NCBI GenBank assembly: GCA_963777285.1
Contig: CAVZPR010000001.1
Location: forward strand, 930,001-994,000
DNA length: 64,000 nt
Source: JAFARE01 sp963777285
GTDB taxonomy: Bacteria > Chloroflexota > Dormibacteria > Aeolococcales > Aeolococcaceae
Reading direction: 5' to 3'
Shown here: piece by piece, positions 35,367-44,988 of the stretch
How the letters are laid out: each line of letters opens with the position of its first letter
Position numbering within the stretch: the stretch's first letter is position 1
The notes under the pieces: generated by a model
Database searches by the model: none
Seen by the model: the letters and a program-made list of their open reading frames with translations, nothing else
Told to the model about the DNA's origin: nothing
Translations under genes and position numbers: made by a program

Positions 35367-36148
35367 CGCGCGCCCCCCGGCTCCACGGCGCGCCGCGCCG
35401 CGACGACGGTCACATTGTCGCGGCTTCCTGCGGTAAGCGCGGCGTCGCAGAGCCCCTCAAGCGCGCGCTGCAGCGTGCCCGAGTCGGTGAGCAGCTCGGC
35501 GATCGATGCGTCGTCGAGCGGCTCCCAGATGCCGTCGGAACACAGGAACAGCGTGTCGCCCGCGGCCAGCTCGACGCTGAAGAGGTCCGCCTTCTCGGCG
35601 TCGCCCATCACTGCACGCGTGATCATGTTGCGCTGCGGATGATGGCGTGCTTCGTCGGGCGACATGCGCCCCTGCGCCACCTGCTCGGCCACCCAGGAGT
35701 GGTCCGTGGTGATCTGCCGCGCAGTGCCGGCGTGCAGCAGGTATGCCCGGCTGTCACCCACGTTGCCGACCACCGTCGCGCCCTGCGGCTGCACCAGCGC
35801 GAGAACCAGCGTGGTGCCCGGACTGCCACCGAGGCGCTGCCGCACCAGACCGACCGCTGACGTTGCGTCGGCGACCGCGGCCTCGATGACCGCTTCCGGC
35901 GTGCGGTCCCCACCCGGTCCGGCGAGCACCGCCACCGCCGCATCCACCGCGGCCCCGGCGGCCTCCGCACCGCCGGCGTGCCCGCCCATGCCATCGGCCA
36001 GCACCAGCGCGAAGGAACCGTCGGGCCGCTGCATGGCGTCCCACATGTCCTGGTTGTCCGGGCGCACGGTGCCGCGGTCTGTGGCTCCGGCAACGTCGAG
36101 CGCGCCGCCGGCGCCGCCGACGCTTCGCGAGGTTTGGTCGGACGTCAA
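35363..36148 (-). CDS. PP2C-family serine/threonine protein phosphatase
   Basis: 261 aa from TTG 36148, overlapping the HAD stop (TTGA). All PP2C motifs are present: DRGTVRPDNQDMWD (motif 1 Arg and Asp), FALVLADGMGGHAGGAEAAG (metal Asp-Gly), TTLVLALVQPQGATVVGNVG, GDSRAYLL, ITTDHSWVAEQVAQG, NMITRAVMG, GDTLFLCSDGIWEPLDD and SRDNVTVV with the last metal Asp. It removes phosphate from Ser/Thr proteins using Mn/Mg. No partner Ser/Thr kinase gene lies in the window. It sits between HAD and DUF4383 genes, all overlapping by 4 nt. Confidence 0.93.
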   Translation of the reverse strand: MTSDQTSRSVGGAGGALDVAGATDRGTVRPDNQDMWDAMQRPDGSFALVLADGMGGHAGGAEAAGAAVDAAVAVLAGPGGDRTPEAVIEAAVADATSAVGLVRQRLGGSPGTTLVLALVQPQGATVVGNVGDSRAYLLHAGTARQITTDHSWVAEQVAQGRMSPDEARHHPQRNMITRAVMGDAEKADLFSVELAAGDTLFLCSDGIWEPLDDASIAELLTDSGTLQRALEGLCDAALTAGSRDNVTVVAARRAVEPGGAR

Positions 36149-36861
36149 GCCTCTGGCTCTCGCTCCTCGGCGGCCGGATGCCCCAGCAACAGGCGCACCA
36201 CGTCGTCGGCGACGCTCACCGGGTCCATGCACTGGATCACGTGCATGCCCAGCTCGGCCGCCGCCTCGACGTTGCACGCCAGGTCGTCCACGAAGACGCA
36301 GCGTTGCGGCGCGACTCCGAGGCGCTCGCACGTGAGGTGGTAGATCTGGGGGTCGGGTTTGCGCAGCCCGACGCGCGACGAGTCGACCACGACGTCGAAG
36401 AGCTCATCGACGGGGATGAGGTTGCGCCACATCGCGTCGCCGTCGCGCGAGATGTTGGTCAGCAGCGCTGTGCGATATCCGGCCGCCTTGATCTGGCGCA
36501 CGGCATCGGCCATGGCGCTCGACGCCACCATCCCGCGTCCGAAGATGATCTTCTGCGCGACGCGAGGGTCGACCGCCGCGTTCCCCTCCTCTTCGAAGCG
36601 GCGGCACATGCGATCGAAGAATTCGTCGTCGCCGATCTTGCCGGTCTCAAGCAGGTGCAGGTCGTGGGCGCCGGTCGGCAAGTGGTAATGGTCGCGGAAA
36701 TCGTTGAGAAAGAAGGCGACAAGGTTCAGGTACTCAGGGTCGACGTCGGTGCGCCCGCGAAACAGCGGCTCGGTCATGACGCCGCCGAGGTCGAAGATTG
36801 CAGCATCGAATTTGCGGGCGGTCATCTGCCTCGAGGGAGCGGTGCTGGTCTCTGTCATCAC
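36145..36861 (-). CDS. HAD-superfamily phosphatase (epoxide hydrolase N-terminal phosphatase type)
   Basis: 238 aa. Motif 1 AAIFDLGGVMTEP has the nucleophile Asp; the second position is Gly, the FDLGGV pattern of the soluble epoxide hydrolase N-terminal phosphatase group. Motif 2 is RTALLTNISRD, motif 3 VGLRKPDPQIYHLTCERLGV with its Lys, motif 4 CVFVDDLACNVEAAAELGMH. The helical cap between motifs 1 and 2 is about 95 residues. It is a cytosolic phosphatase, perhaps acting on lipid phosphates or small phosphoesters. First gene of the HAD-PP2C-DUF4383 transcript; 42 nt downstream of the receiver gene. Confidence 0.9.
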   Translation of the reverse strand: MMTETSTAPSRQMTARKFDAAIFDLGGVMTEPLFRGRTDVDPEYLNLVAFFLNDFRDHYHLPTGAHDLHLLETGKIGDDEFFDRMCRRFEEEGNAAVDPRVAQKIIFGRGMVASSAMADAVRQIKAAGYRTALLTNISRDGDAMWRNLIPVDELFDVVVDSSRVGLRKPDPQIYHLTCERLGVAPQRCVFVDDLACNVEAAAELGMHVIQCMDPVSVADDVVRLLLGHPAAEEREPEA

Positions 36862-36903
36862 CTTCCATTGTGACGGGTCGGCGCCGGATCACGACGCCGG
36901 AGA

Positions 36904-37290
36904 TCAGGTGAGCGTGGGCCCAGGCGCAACGCTGCGCACCGCGCGCAGCATCTCCGCCGGCGGCGCGTCCTTCATCACGTAACCGACCGCGCCGGACTTC
37001 AGCGCTTCGACCATGCGCTCGTGACCGCCGAAGGAGGTGAGCATGACGACGCGTGTATCGGGATTCGATTCGACGATCTGTCGCGTGGCTTCAATCCCTC
37101 CCATGCCCGGCATGGACAGGTCCATCAGCACGACATCGGGCATCAGCTCGCTCATCGCGGCCAGGGCTTCCTCGCCGCTGGCGGCGGTGCCGACCACCTC
37201 CAGGTCCGGTTCGTTGGAGAGGAATGTCGACAAGCCCTTGCGCACAACCGGGTGATCGTCGACGACCAGGATGGTGACCCGCGCGCTCAT
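36904..37290 (-). CDS. NarL-type receiver domain without output domain
   Basis: 128 aa from ATG 37290 (MSARVTILVVDDHPVVRKGL). The receiver is complete: acidic pair in VVDDHP, phospho-acceptor Asp in DVVLMDLSMPGMGGIEATRQ, Thr in VVMLTSFGG and Lys in GYVMKDAPPAEML. It stops right after the receiver (RSVAPGPTLT), where NarL/LuxR-type regulators normally continue with a ~65-residue DNA-binding domain. Only 42 nt separate it from the next gene, so no hidden output domain exists downstream. It follows its likely kinase by 19 nt. It may be a phosphate sink or a CheY-like messenger. Confidence 0.85.
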   Translation of the reverse strand: MSARVTILVVDDHPVVRKGLSTFLSNEPDLEVVGTAASGEEALAAMSELMPDVVLMDLSMPGMGGIEATRQIVESNPDTRVVMLTSFGGHERMVEALKSGAVGYVMKDAPPAEMLRAVRSVAPGPTLT

Positions 37291-37309
37291 GGGCTTGGCG
37301 ACCAATGTA

Positions 37310-38700
37310 CTACTCCGTGGGAACCGTCAATGTGACGCGCGTCCCCTTGCCCGGCGCCGAGTTCGATGACCAGCGAGCCGCCCACCTCCTCGGCGAGCTC
37401 GACAATCGCGTTGGTGCCCACGTGACCTTCGGCGCGGCGCCGGGCAACGTCGTCGGGCGTGAAGCCCTTGCCGTCGTCGACGATGCGCAGCACGGCCTTG
37501 CCGCCCGTCTCCTTCGAACACCACGCTCACCTGCTTGGCCTCGGCGTGCGCCGCCACGTTGCGCAGCACCTCCTGCGCCACCCGGAAGATGAGGCTGGCG
37601 CGGTCGGGACGCAGGCGCATGTTGCTGGGAAGCTCGAGTCGCGTCTTGGTGCCGCCGCTCTTCAGCGTGCGCATCACCTCGAGGAGTGCCGCGTGCAGGC
37701 CTTCGCGGCGCAGCGTCGGCGGCGCGATCTCGATGATCAGCGTGCGCAGGTCCTTCATGGCTAGACGTGTCTCCTCCGCCGACTGCTCGAGCATCTCCAC
37801 CAGCTCTCTCTGGCCGTTGTCGGCGGACTTCTCCTTCAGCTTCGACGCGGTGGCCATCATGGTGAAGGCCATGCCGGCGAGGTTCTGCACCACGCCGTCG
37901 TGCAGGTCGCGCGCGATGCGCCGTCGCTCCGACTCCGAGGCGTCGACCGCCCTGTGCAGCAGCTCTTCGCGCTCCTTGCGGTGGGCTTCACGCTGTTCCT
38001 CGTAGGCGTGCACACGGCGTGCGAACACGATGAGAAACCCATGAAGGAGGATGACCGGGACGAGCAGCGCACTGAAACCCAGTGCGCCGGCCTGCTGGTG
38101 CATCACCACGAACGTGAAGCCGGCGATGCCGTAACCGACGCTGTACGGGAGGACCGACAGGCCGTTGCGCAGAACGCCGGAGAGCGGGACGGATGGATTG
38201 GCGATTCGGACCACGAGTGCCAGCAGTCCGTGGTTGACCGAGTACTGCGAAACTCCAGCGGCTAGCCCGCCCAGCACCTCCGCTGCGTCCGTCGGCATGG
38301 GCGCGTGTTGGATCGACGTGTAGACGGCCCAAGCGGCCAGGTCGGAAAGGACGAGATTGGCCAGATTGAATCCAGTACGGAACCAACCGTTGCGCGTTCT
38401 GAGACCAACCCCCGCGGTCTCCGCGATCGCGGCACCGACCGCTCCGATCGGGCCCAGCACGATCGACAGTCCGAGGTGCAAGAACACCCCCGGTGACCAG
38501 CCTGTCTGCACCGGCAGCGACCGCACGGCAAAGAAGGCCATGAGGAAGGTCGCGGTTGCTCCGGCCCCCAGGGTCGTCCAGTCGCCACTGTTGCGAACCA
38601 GCGCCGCCGCAAGCCCCACCGCCGAGAGCATCACCAGCGCGACGTACGCGAGAAGTGCGGGCGTGTAGCGCACCGGTCCAAGCACCTGGACGGGCGGCAT
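37310..38700 (-). CDS. NarX/DesK-type membrane histidine kinase (two frame breaks near the 3' end)
   Basis: Start ATG 38700 chosen for MPPVQVLGPVRYTPALLAYV; the frame is open to about 38814. Residues ~10-250 hold seven or so membrane helices. Then the HisKA_3 dimerisation domain with the phospho-acceptor His in RRRIARDLHDGVVQNLAGM, and a HATPase domain: FRVAQEVLRNVAAHAEAKQV (N box), VDDGKGFTPDDV (G1), HVGTNAIVELAEEVGGSLVI. Two breaks, near 37495-37508 and at ~37362-37370, each equal to one extra base; correcting them gives the normal kinase ending GKGTRVTLTVPTE and TAG at 37310. The second break lies in GAACTCGG. Partner of the receiver gene 19 nt downstream. Confidence 0.85.
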
Positions 38701-38952
38701 GATCTTCAGCCGCTGAAGAATCCCCGGCACCCAGATCCGGCGCTCAAGTCCTTCAGCCGGCACCCTAGGCACGGGTACGGCGTTTTGCGCCACGGTCGAA
38801 GATCGTATCGGCAAGTTTGCGGCGGTAATGATTGCGTGACAGGATTGTCGGCGTCGGTGCAGCGCGATCGCATCCGACGAGCCAATAACACCGATCTGCG
38901 TACCAAAGGCCGAAAAGGCCGTGTCACGATTCTGTGAAGAAATGTGAGCGCG

Positions 38953-38983
38953 AATACAAAAGGTCTGCCCACATGGGCAGACC
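38953..38983 (-). terminator. Rho-independent terminator
   Basis: On the minus strand a perfect 9-bp stem GGTCTGCCC / GGGCAGACC with loop ATGT is followed at once by TTTTGTATT. It is the clearest intrinsic terminator in the window. The kinase gene starts ~250 nt further downstream, so it either ends an upstream small RNA or attenuates transcription into the kinase operon. On the plus strand no T-run follows, so it is one-directional. Confidence 0.75.
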
Positions 38984-38992
38984 CTGGCCCAT

Positions 38993-39195
38993 AGTCCTAA
39001 GACGAAAGGCGTAGGCCGCCCGCCCCGGTGAATTTGGAGCTCCGGGATCGGGCTTAGGACTGGAGGACTGGCATGGCCAGCTGGGGCGACAGCGCAACCT
39101 GGGGCTGAGCCCCTAACCGTCCACCGTCAGAGTAGGCGGGGGATGTAACGAATCGTCTGATGTCGTGGTCGCGAGCCTGCAACGCTCGCGGCCAC
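38993..39195 (-). ncRNA. Candidate structured RNA in the only long non-coding gap
   Basis: The gap 38701-39304 has no credible gene. Between 38993 and 39195 there are five perfect or near-perfect helices: a long-range 9-bp pairing AGTCCTAAG (38993-39001) with CTTAGGACT (39053-39061) enclosing GCCCG/CGGGC (39018-39022/39049-39053) and CCCGG/CCGGG (39024-39028/39042-39046); CTGGC/GCCAG (39068-39080); GGGGC/GCCCC (39101-39113); and a 12-bp hairpin with one G-T pair at 39165-39195. Read on the minus strand this region leads into the intrinsic terminator at 38953-38983. I compared it by eye with common riboswitch classes (c-di-GMP, c-di-AMP, cobalamin, TPP, ZTP, fluoride) and none fits. Confidence 0.4.
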
Positions 39196-39304
39196 GGTCG
39201 GTGGTTTCGTGCACCCACCGGGGGCGGTGTTAGGTCCCTGACCGCATGCCCGCACGGCGGCGACTGCTCCTAACATTCGGAGCCTGGTCGCAGAGCAACG
39301 CGGG

Positions 39305-40549
39305 GTGAGCCGGAGGACTGTGACGGCCGCGATCGGAGTGGGGACTGGCGTGGCGCGCGTTCAGCGCAGCCGCGCCCTGCGTTTTCTCGTGGCCACCGGT
39401 GTCTCGTTCTATGGCGACTGGCTGACCACGGTCGCGCTGGTCGTACTCCTCTTCCGGCTCACCAACTCTGCCGTCGCACCGGCGCTATACATCCTGGTCC
39501 GCGTCGCGCCGCGGGTCGTAGGCCCGTTCCTGGGCGGCTCGCTCACCGACCGGGCCGGGCCCGCTCGGGTGGCGGCCTCGTGCGCCGCCGTGCAGGCGGT
39601 TCTCACCGGCGGGATCGTGCTGCTGGCCCAGGCTCGCGCCGTCTGGGCCATCTACATCCTCGTGGCCGGCGCGCAGTTCCTCAACTCGCTGGCCCAGCCC
39701 GCGCTGGGGGCGCTCATCCCGCGCGTGAGCACGGAGCGCGAGCTCAGCCGCATCAACGGCATCTACAGCAGCCTGTTCTCCTCCAGCATCCTGGTCAGCC
39801 CCGCGCTGGCGGCGCTGCTGCTGACACGGGTGGCGCCGGAAGCCCTGATCGCCGCCGACGCGGTCACGTTCCTGGTGGCTGCGGCGATCCTCGTGACCCT
39901 GCAGAGCTCTGCCGCGGCGGTCCCGGGCACGGCGCCGAAGGGATTCGGGGCGGGGCTGCCGCTGGTGCGTCGCGACGGCGTGCTCCGCTCCTACGCCGCC
40001 GCCAGCCTGGGCAACTCCGCGGTGGTCACCGCGCTGCAGGCGGTGCTGGTGGTCGCCGCGTCGCAGCGCTTCGGCCACGACGTCGACGTCGGCTGGCTGT
40101 ATGCCGCCGTCGGCGCCGGAGGCCTGCTGGGCAGCCTCTCGTTCATCCGGCCGACGCCGACCCGGGTGGGCCGCGGCGCCATCATCGTGGCCAGCTTCCT
40201 CGAGCTCGGGCCGCTCATCGTGTTCGTGTTCGCGCCGCAGCTGGTTCTCGCCGCGGCGCTGCTGTTCCTCAGCTCGCTGGGCGGCGTCCTCTATCAGGTC
40301 CGCGGCTCGATCGGTCTGCAGCAGCGCGTCCCCACCGAGCTGCTTGGCCGCGTCAACGCGGTGATCCGCTTCGCCCTGTACGCCGGGATGCTCGCCGGCG
40401 CGGTCGCGGCGGCGATCCTGGTGCAGCCGCTGGGGTGGCAGGCGACGGTGCTCATCGTCGCGATCGGCGCCTTCCTCCTGCTGGTGGCCGCGTCGGTGAC
40501 GAGCCCGAGCAAGCGAGCGCCCCACCCCGCAGACCTGATCCCCGACTGA
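39305..40549 (+). CDS. MFS_3-family transporter (EntS-like exporter)
   Basis: 414 aa, 12 helices. The order RFLVATGVSFYGDWLTTVAL, RVAPRVVGPFLGGSLTDRAG (motif A-like), FLNSLAQPALGALIPRVSTE and INGIYSSLFSSSILVSPALA is that of the MFS_3/EntS group of exporters for siderophores or macrolides. GTG 39305 is the longest start; a GTG at 39320 is preceded by GGAGG but too closely. It is downstream of the hairpin-rich gap on the plus strand. Substrate not predictable. It converges on the topoisomerase gene with 2 nt between stops. Confidence 0.88.
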   Translation: MSRRTVTAAIGVGTGVARVQRSRALRFLVATGVSFYGDWLTTVALVVLLFRLTNSAVAPALYILVRVAPRVVGPFLGGSLTDRAGPARVAASCAAVQAVLTGGIVLLAQARAVWAIYILVAGAQFLNSLAQPALGALIPRVSTERELSRINGIYSSLFSSSILVSPALAALLLTRVAPEALIAADAVTFLVAAAILVTLQSSAAAVPGTAPKGFGAGLPLVRRDGVLRSYAAASLGNSAVVTALQAVLVVAASQRFGHDVDVGWLYAAVGAGGLLGSLSFIRPTPTRVGRGAIIVASFLELGPLIVFVFAPQLVLAAALLFLSSLGGVLYQVRGSIGLQQRVPTELLGRVNAVIRFALYAGMLAGAVAAAILVQPLGWQATVLIVAIGAFLLLVAASVTSPSKRAPHPADLIPD

Positions 40550-40551
40550 CG

Positions 40552-41640
40552 CTACGCGGCGCGCGCCGCCGAACGGCGGGTGCGACCCCTGGGATCCAGC
40601 AGCCGCAGCAGCGCACGCTCCTCGGAGCGGAGCCCTGAGGCTGACCGCGGCGATGCGCGCAGCCTCAGCTGGAGCAGCCGGCCGTCGGCGAACGCCTCGA
40701 TCACGTCGGGGTGCACGTAGCAGCGCCGGCACACCGCGGGCGTGTTGCCCAGCCGCGCGCTCACTCGCCCGATCGCCTCGGTGACCAACCGGCGGGCCTG
40801 GGACCTGGAGGGCGCGCCGCTGAGATCGCGGAGCTCGCACAACGCGAGCACCGTCCCAGCCCAGGTGCGGAAGTCCTTCGATGTGAAGGCGTCGCCGGCG
40901 ATCTCCCTGAGGTAGTCGTTGACGTCGTCTGCGCCCACGCCCTGCGCAGCGCCGTCGGCGTCGAGGTACTCGAACAGCGCCTCGCCGGGGATGTCCTGGC
41001 AGCGGTCGACGATGCGGGCGAGCCGCCGGTCGCGAATCGACACCACGTGTTGCTTGCCCGATTTGCCCCGGAAGCGGAAGCGGATCTGCTCGCCGTCGAC
41101 GTCGACGTGGCGGTCGCGCAGCGTCGTCAAGCCGTAGGAGGCGTTCTCGCGCGCGTACTCGTCGTTTCCCACGCGAATGAACGTGACGTCGAGGAGGCGG
41201 ACCACCGCGGCGAGCACGCGCTCGCGCGGCAGGTCGGGCAGCGCGAGGTCGTGAGCCACGCGCCGCCGGATCCGCGGCAGCGCTCGGCCGAAGGCGAGCA
41301 TGCGGTGGTATTTGCGCTCATCGCGCACCTCGCGCCAGCGCTGGTGATAGCGGTACTGCTTGCGGCGTCGCACGTCGCGGCCCGTGGCCTGGATGTGTCC
41401 GTTCGGCACCGGGGAGATCCACACATCCGTCCAGGCCGGCGGGATCACCGCGTCGGCGATGCGTTGCAGCGTCGCCGCGTCGCTGACGCCTCGTCCGGCC
41501 GCGTCGACGTAGTGGAAGTGGCCGGGGCGACCACGGCGCCGTATGCCCGGGCTCGAGTTGTCCACCCAGCGCAGTCCGGCGGCCCGGGCCGCGGTGACCG
41601 CGTCTTCCGCCGCGCCTGCGTTAGCACGTATCTGTGGCAT
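40552..41640 (-). CDS. DNA topoisomerase IB
   Basis: 362 aa, poxvirus-like bacterial TopIB length. N-terminal binding domain: GIRRRGRPGHFHYVDAAGRG, VIPPAWTDVWISPVPNGHIQ, ATGRDVRRRKQYRYHQRWRE. Catalytic domain: RVGNDEYARENASYGLTTLR (first Arg), FRFRGKSGKQHVVS (Lys), TSKDFRTWAGTVLAL (second Arg/His region) and NTPAVCRRCYVHPDVIEAF, where Tyr is the nucleophile that forms the 3'-phosphotyrosyl bond. It relaxes positive and negative supercoils without ATP. Bacterial TopIB is accessory and patchily distributed. Start ATG 41640; the 226 bp before the next divergent gene hold no gene. Confidence 0.95.
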   Translation of the reverse strand: MPQIRANAGAAEDAVTAARAAGLRWVDNSSPGIRRRGRPGHFHYVDAAGRGVSDAATLQRIADAVIPPAWTDVWISPVPNGHIQATGRDVRRRKQYRYHQRWREVRDERKYHRMLAFGRALPRIRRRVAHDLALPDLPRERVLAAVVRLLDVTFIRVGNDEYARENASYGLTTLRDRHVDVDGEQIRFRFRGKSGKQHVVSIRDRRLARIVDRCQDIPGEALFEYLDADGAAQGVGADDVNDYLREIAGDAFTSKDFRTWAGTVLALCELRDLSGAPSRSQARRLVTEAIGRVSARLGNTPAVCRRCYVHPDVIEAFADGRLLQLRLRASPRSASGLRSEERALLRLLDPRGRTRRSAARAA

Positions 41641-41866
41641 TTAGTGATAGCGATGGTATCAGGTGCGCTCGCACAACCCGGGTACGAAAGGGGATCATGC
41701 AAGCAAGATCACGTGACAGGACCGATGACAGCCTTCACGGTCACCGGCTTGGGCGCCGAGCCCGACCGCAACATGGTCCGGCCCCCGCCCGCCGAACCCG
41801 CGCACCCGTCGCGCCTGCGGCGCCCACCCGGGCCGCCGCTCCCGACTCAAGGTTTGGAGGGCTGAC

Positions 41867-42487
41867 ATGGCTGACGACACCGCGCCCGCGGCGGTCGCAC
41901 CACTGGCTGTCGCTGACCCCGCGCCACTGGGCCTGGGCGGGTTCGCGCTCACCACGTTCCTGCTGAGCGTGCACAACGCGTTCCCCATGCAGGCGCCAGG
42001 CGTTGAATTCCTGGGGCTCGCGTTCTTCTACGGCGGCGCGGCGCAGTTCGCCGCCGGCATGTGGGAGTTCAAGAACCGCAACACGTTCGGCGCCACCGCC
42101 TTCAGCACGTATGGGGCCTTCTGGCTCAGCCTCGCGTTCTACTTCATGTTTCTGGCGCCGAAGACGACCACGTTGCCCAACGATGTGGGCTGGTTCCTCG
42201 TGGGATTCGCAGCCTTCAACACGTACATGCTTCTCTGGAGCATGCGGGTCAACGCCGCGGTGTTCCTGGTATTCCTGACGCTGGAGGTGACGGAGATCCT
42301 CCTGTTCGTCGGGCTCTTCACGGTGTCAACTCCGCCCGCGCCTGACGTCGACGCCATCTACCGCATCGGCGGGGTGGTCGGCATCGCGACGGCTGTGGCG
42401 GCGTGGTACGCGTCGGCGGCAGGTGTGGCGAACAGCCTGGCCCGGCGTCCGCTGCTGCCCGTCGGCAAGCCGATGTGGACGTCCTGA
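41867..42487 (+). CDS. satP: Acetate/succinate transporter of the AceTr (GPR1/FUN34/YaaH, SatP) family
   Basis: 206 aa with six helices. Family marks: LGLGGFALTTFLLSVHNAFP (the NPAPLGL-like motif appears here as DPAPLGLGGFALTT), FYGGAAQFAAGMWEFKNRNT, FGATAFSTYGAFWLSLAFYF, and the FNTYMLLWSMRVNAAVF segment. It takes up acetate with protons through a hexameric channel-like complex. A GGAGG-containing leader (TTTGGAGGGCTGAC) precedes the ATG. It is 43 nt upstream of acs, so uptake and activation of acetate form one operon. Confidence 0.93.
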   Translation: MADDTAPAAVAPLAVADPAPLGLGGFALTTFLLSVHNAFPMQAPGVEFLGLAFFYGGAAQFAAGMWEFKNRNTFGATAFSTYGAFWLSLAFYFMFLAPKTTTLPNDVGWFLVGFAAFNTYMLLWSMRVNAAVFLVFLTLEVTEILLFVGLFTVSTPPAPDVDAIYRIGGVVGIATAVAAWYASAAGVANSLARRPLLPVGKPMWTS

Positions 42488-42530
42488 AGGTCTAGATTCG
42501 AGTGCGAAAGCGGCTCGGGAGGTTTGGCTG

Positions 42531-44504
<1,974 letters not shown>

Positions 44505-44526
44505 GCCTCGGGGCTCAGACGGCAAA

Positions 44527-44556
44527 GCGGCCCGCCGCATCCGTGCGACGGGCCGC
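44527..44556. terminator. Stem-loop between convergent acs and the small membrane gene
   Basis: GCGGCCCG (44527-44534) pairs perfectly with CGGGCCGC (44549-44556) around a 14-nt loop that can itself pair CGC with GCG. It lies 22 bp after the acs stop and 39 bp before the end of the convergent gene, so it probably ends transcription from both sides. There is no T-run, so it would need help from Rho or act as an RNA 3'-end stabiliser. Confidence 0.5.
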
Positions 44557-44595
44557 CTGCCTCGGGGAGGCTGCGGCGGCCTCCGCGACGTCTTG

Positions 44596-44943
44596 TCAGT
44601 TGCTGTAGAAGGACTGGGTCGTGCTCGACGACCGGCCCGAGCCGCTCGAGCCTCCCATGTTCGGGCACATGTGCCCGCTGGACGAAGGCGTCGGGGTTGC
44701 TGCGGCCGCCTGGGCCTGCGCGTACTGAGAGCCCGAGCTGAGCTGCACGCTCGCCGGCGATGCGGCGGACGCGCCGGTCGTGGCCGCGGCGGCGATCGCG
44801 AACCCGGCAACGCCGCTGCCCACGAGAAGCCCGGCTGACGTCAGCAGGACGGTCCGCACTCGTCCCATGCGCCTCCGCTCCTGCGGCTGCCAGTCCAGCG
44901 GTGGCGGCAGCGGCGGGGGGCTGGGAAATGCGTCATGGTCCAT
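44596..44943 (-). CDS. Small single-pass secreted/anchored protein, low complexity
   Basis: 115 aa from ATG 44943. A Pro-rich cytoplasmic start (MDHDAFPSPPPLPPPLDWQP) and basic ERRRMGRVR precede one membrane helix (TVLLTSAGLLVGSGVAGFAI). The outer part is Ala/Ser/Gly-rich and carries GHMCPNMGGSSGSG, a Met/His/Cys cluster that could bind a metal such as copper. The orientation is type II. It lies 45 nt upstream... in sequence terms it is the gene after the kinase-free gap, divergently unrelated to acs; its start is 45 nt from the end of the histidine kinase gene on the same strand, so it may be the last gene of that regulator operon and be a sensed envelope component. No family recognised. Confidence 0.65.
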   Translation of the reverse strand: MDHDAFPSPPPLPPPLDWQPQERRRMGRVRTVLLTSAGLLVGSGVAGFAIAAAATTGASAASPASVQLSSGSQYAQAQAAAATPTPSSSGHMCPNMGGSSGSGRSSSTTQSFYSN

Positions 44944-44988
44944 GGGCGACGACCTCCGTGTGTGCGGGTTGGGACCTGGTCGCACACG

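Noticed and set aside
38701..39304. Known riboswitch (c-di-GMP, c-di-AMP, cobalamin, TPP, ZTP, fluoride) or tmRNA/6S/SRP RNA
   Set aside because: Short matches to GGTGAA or GACGAAAG-like elements exist but the rest of each consensus is missing.
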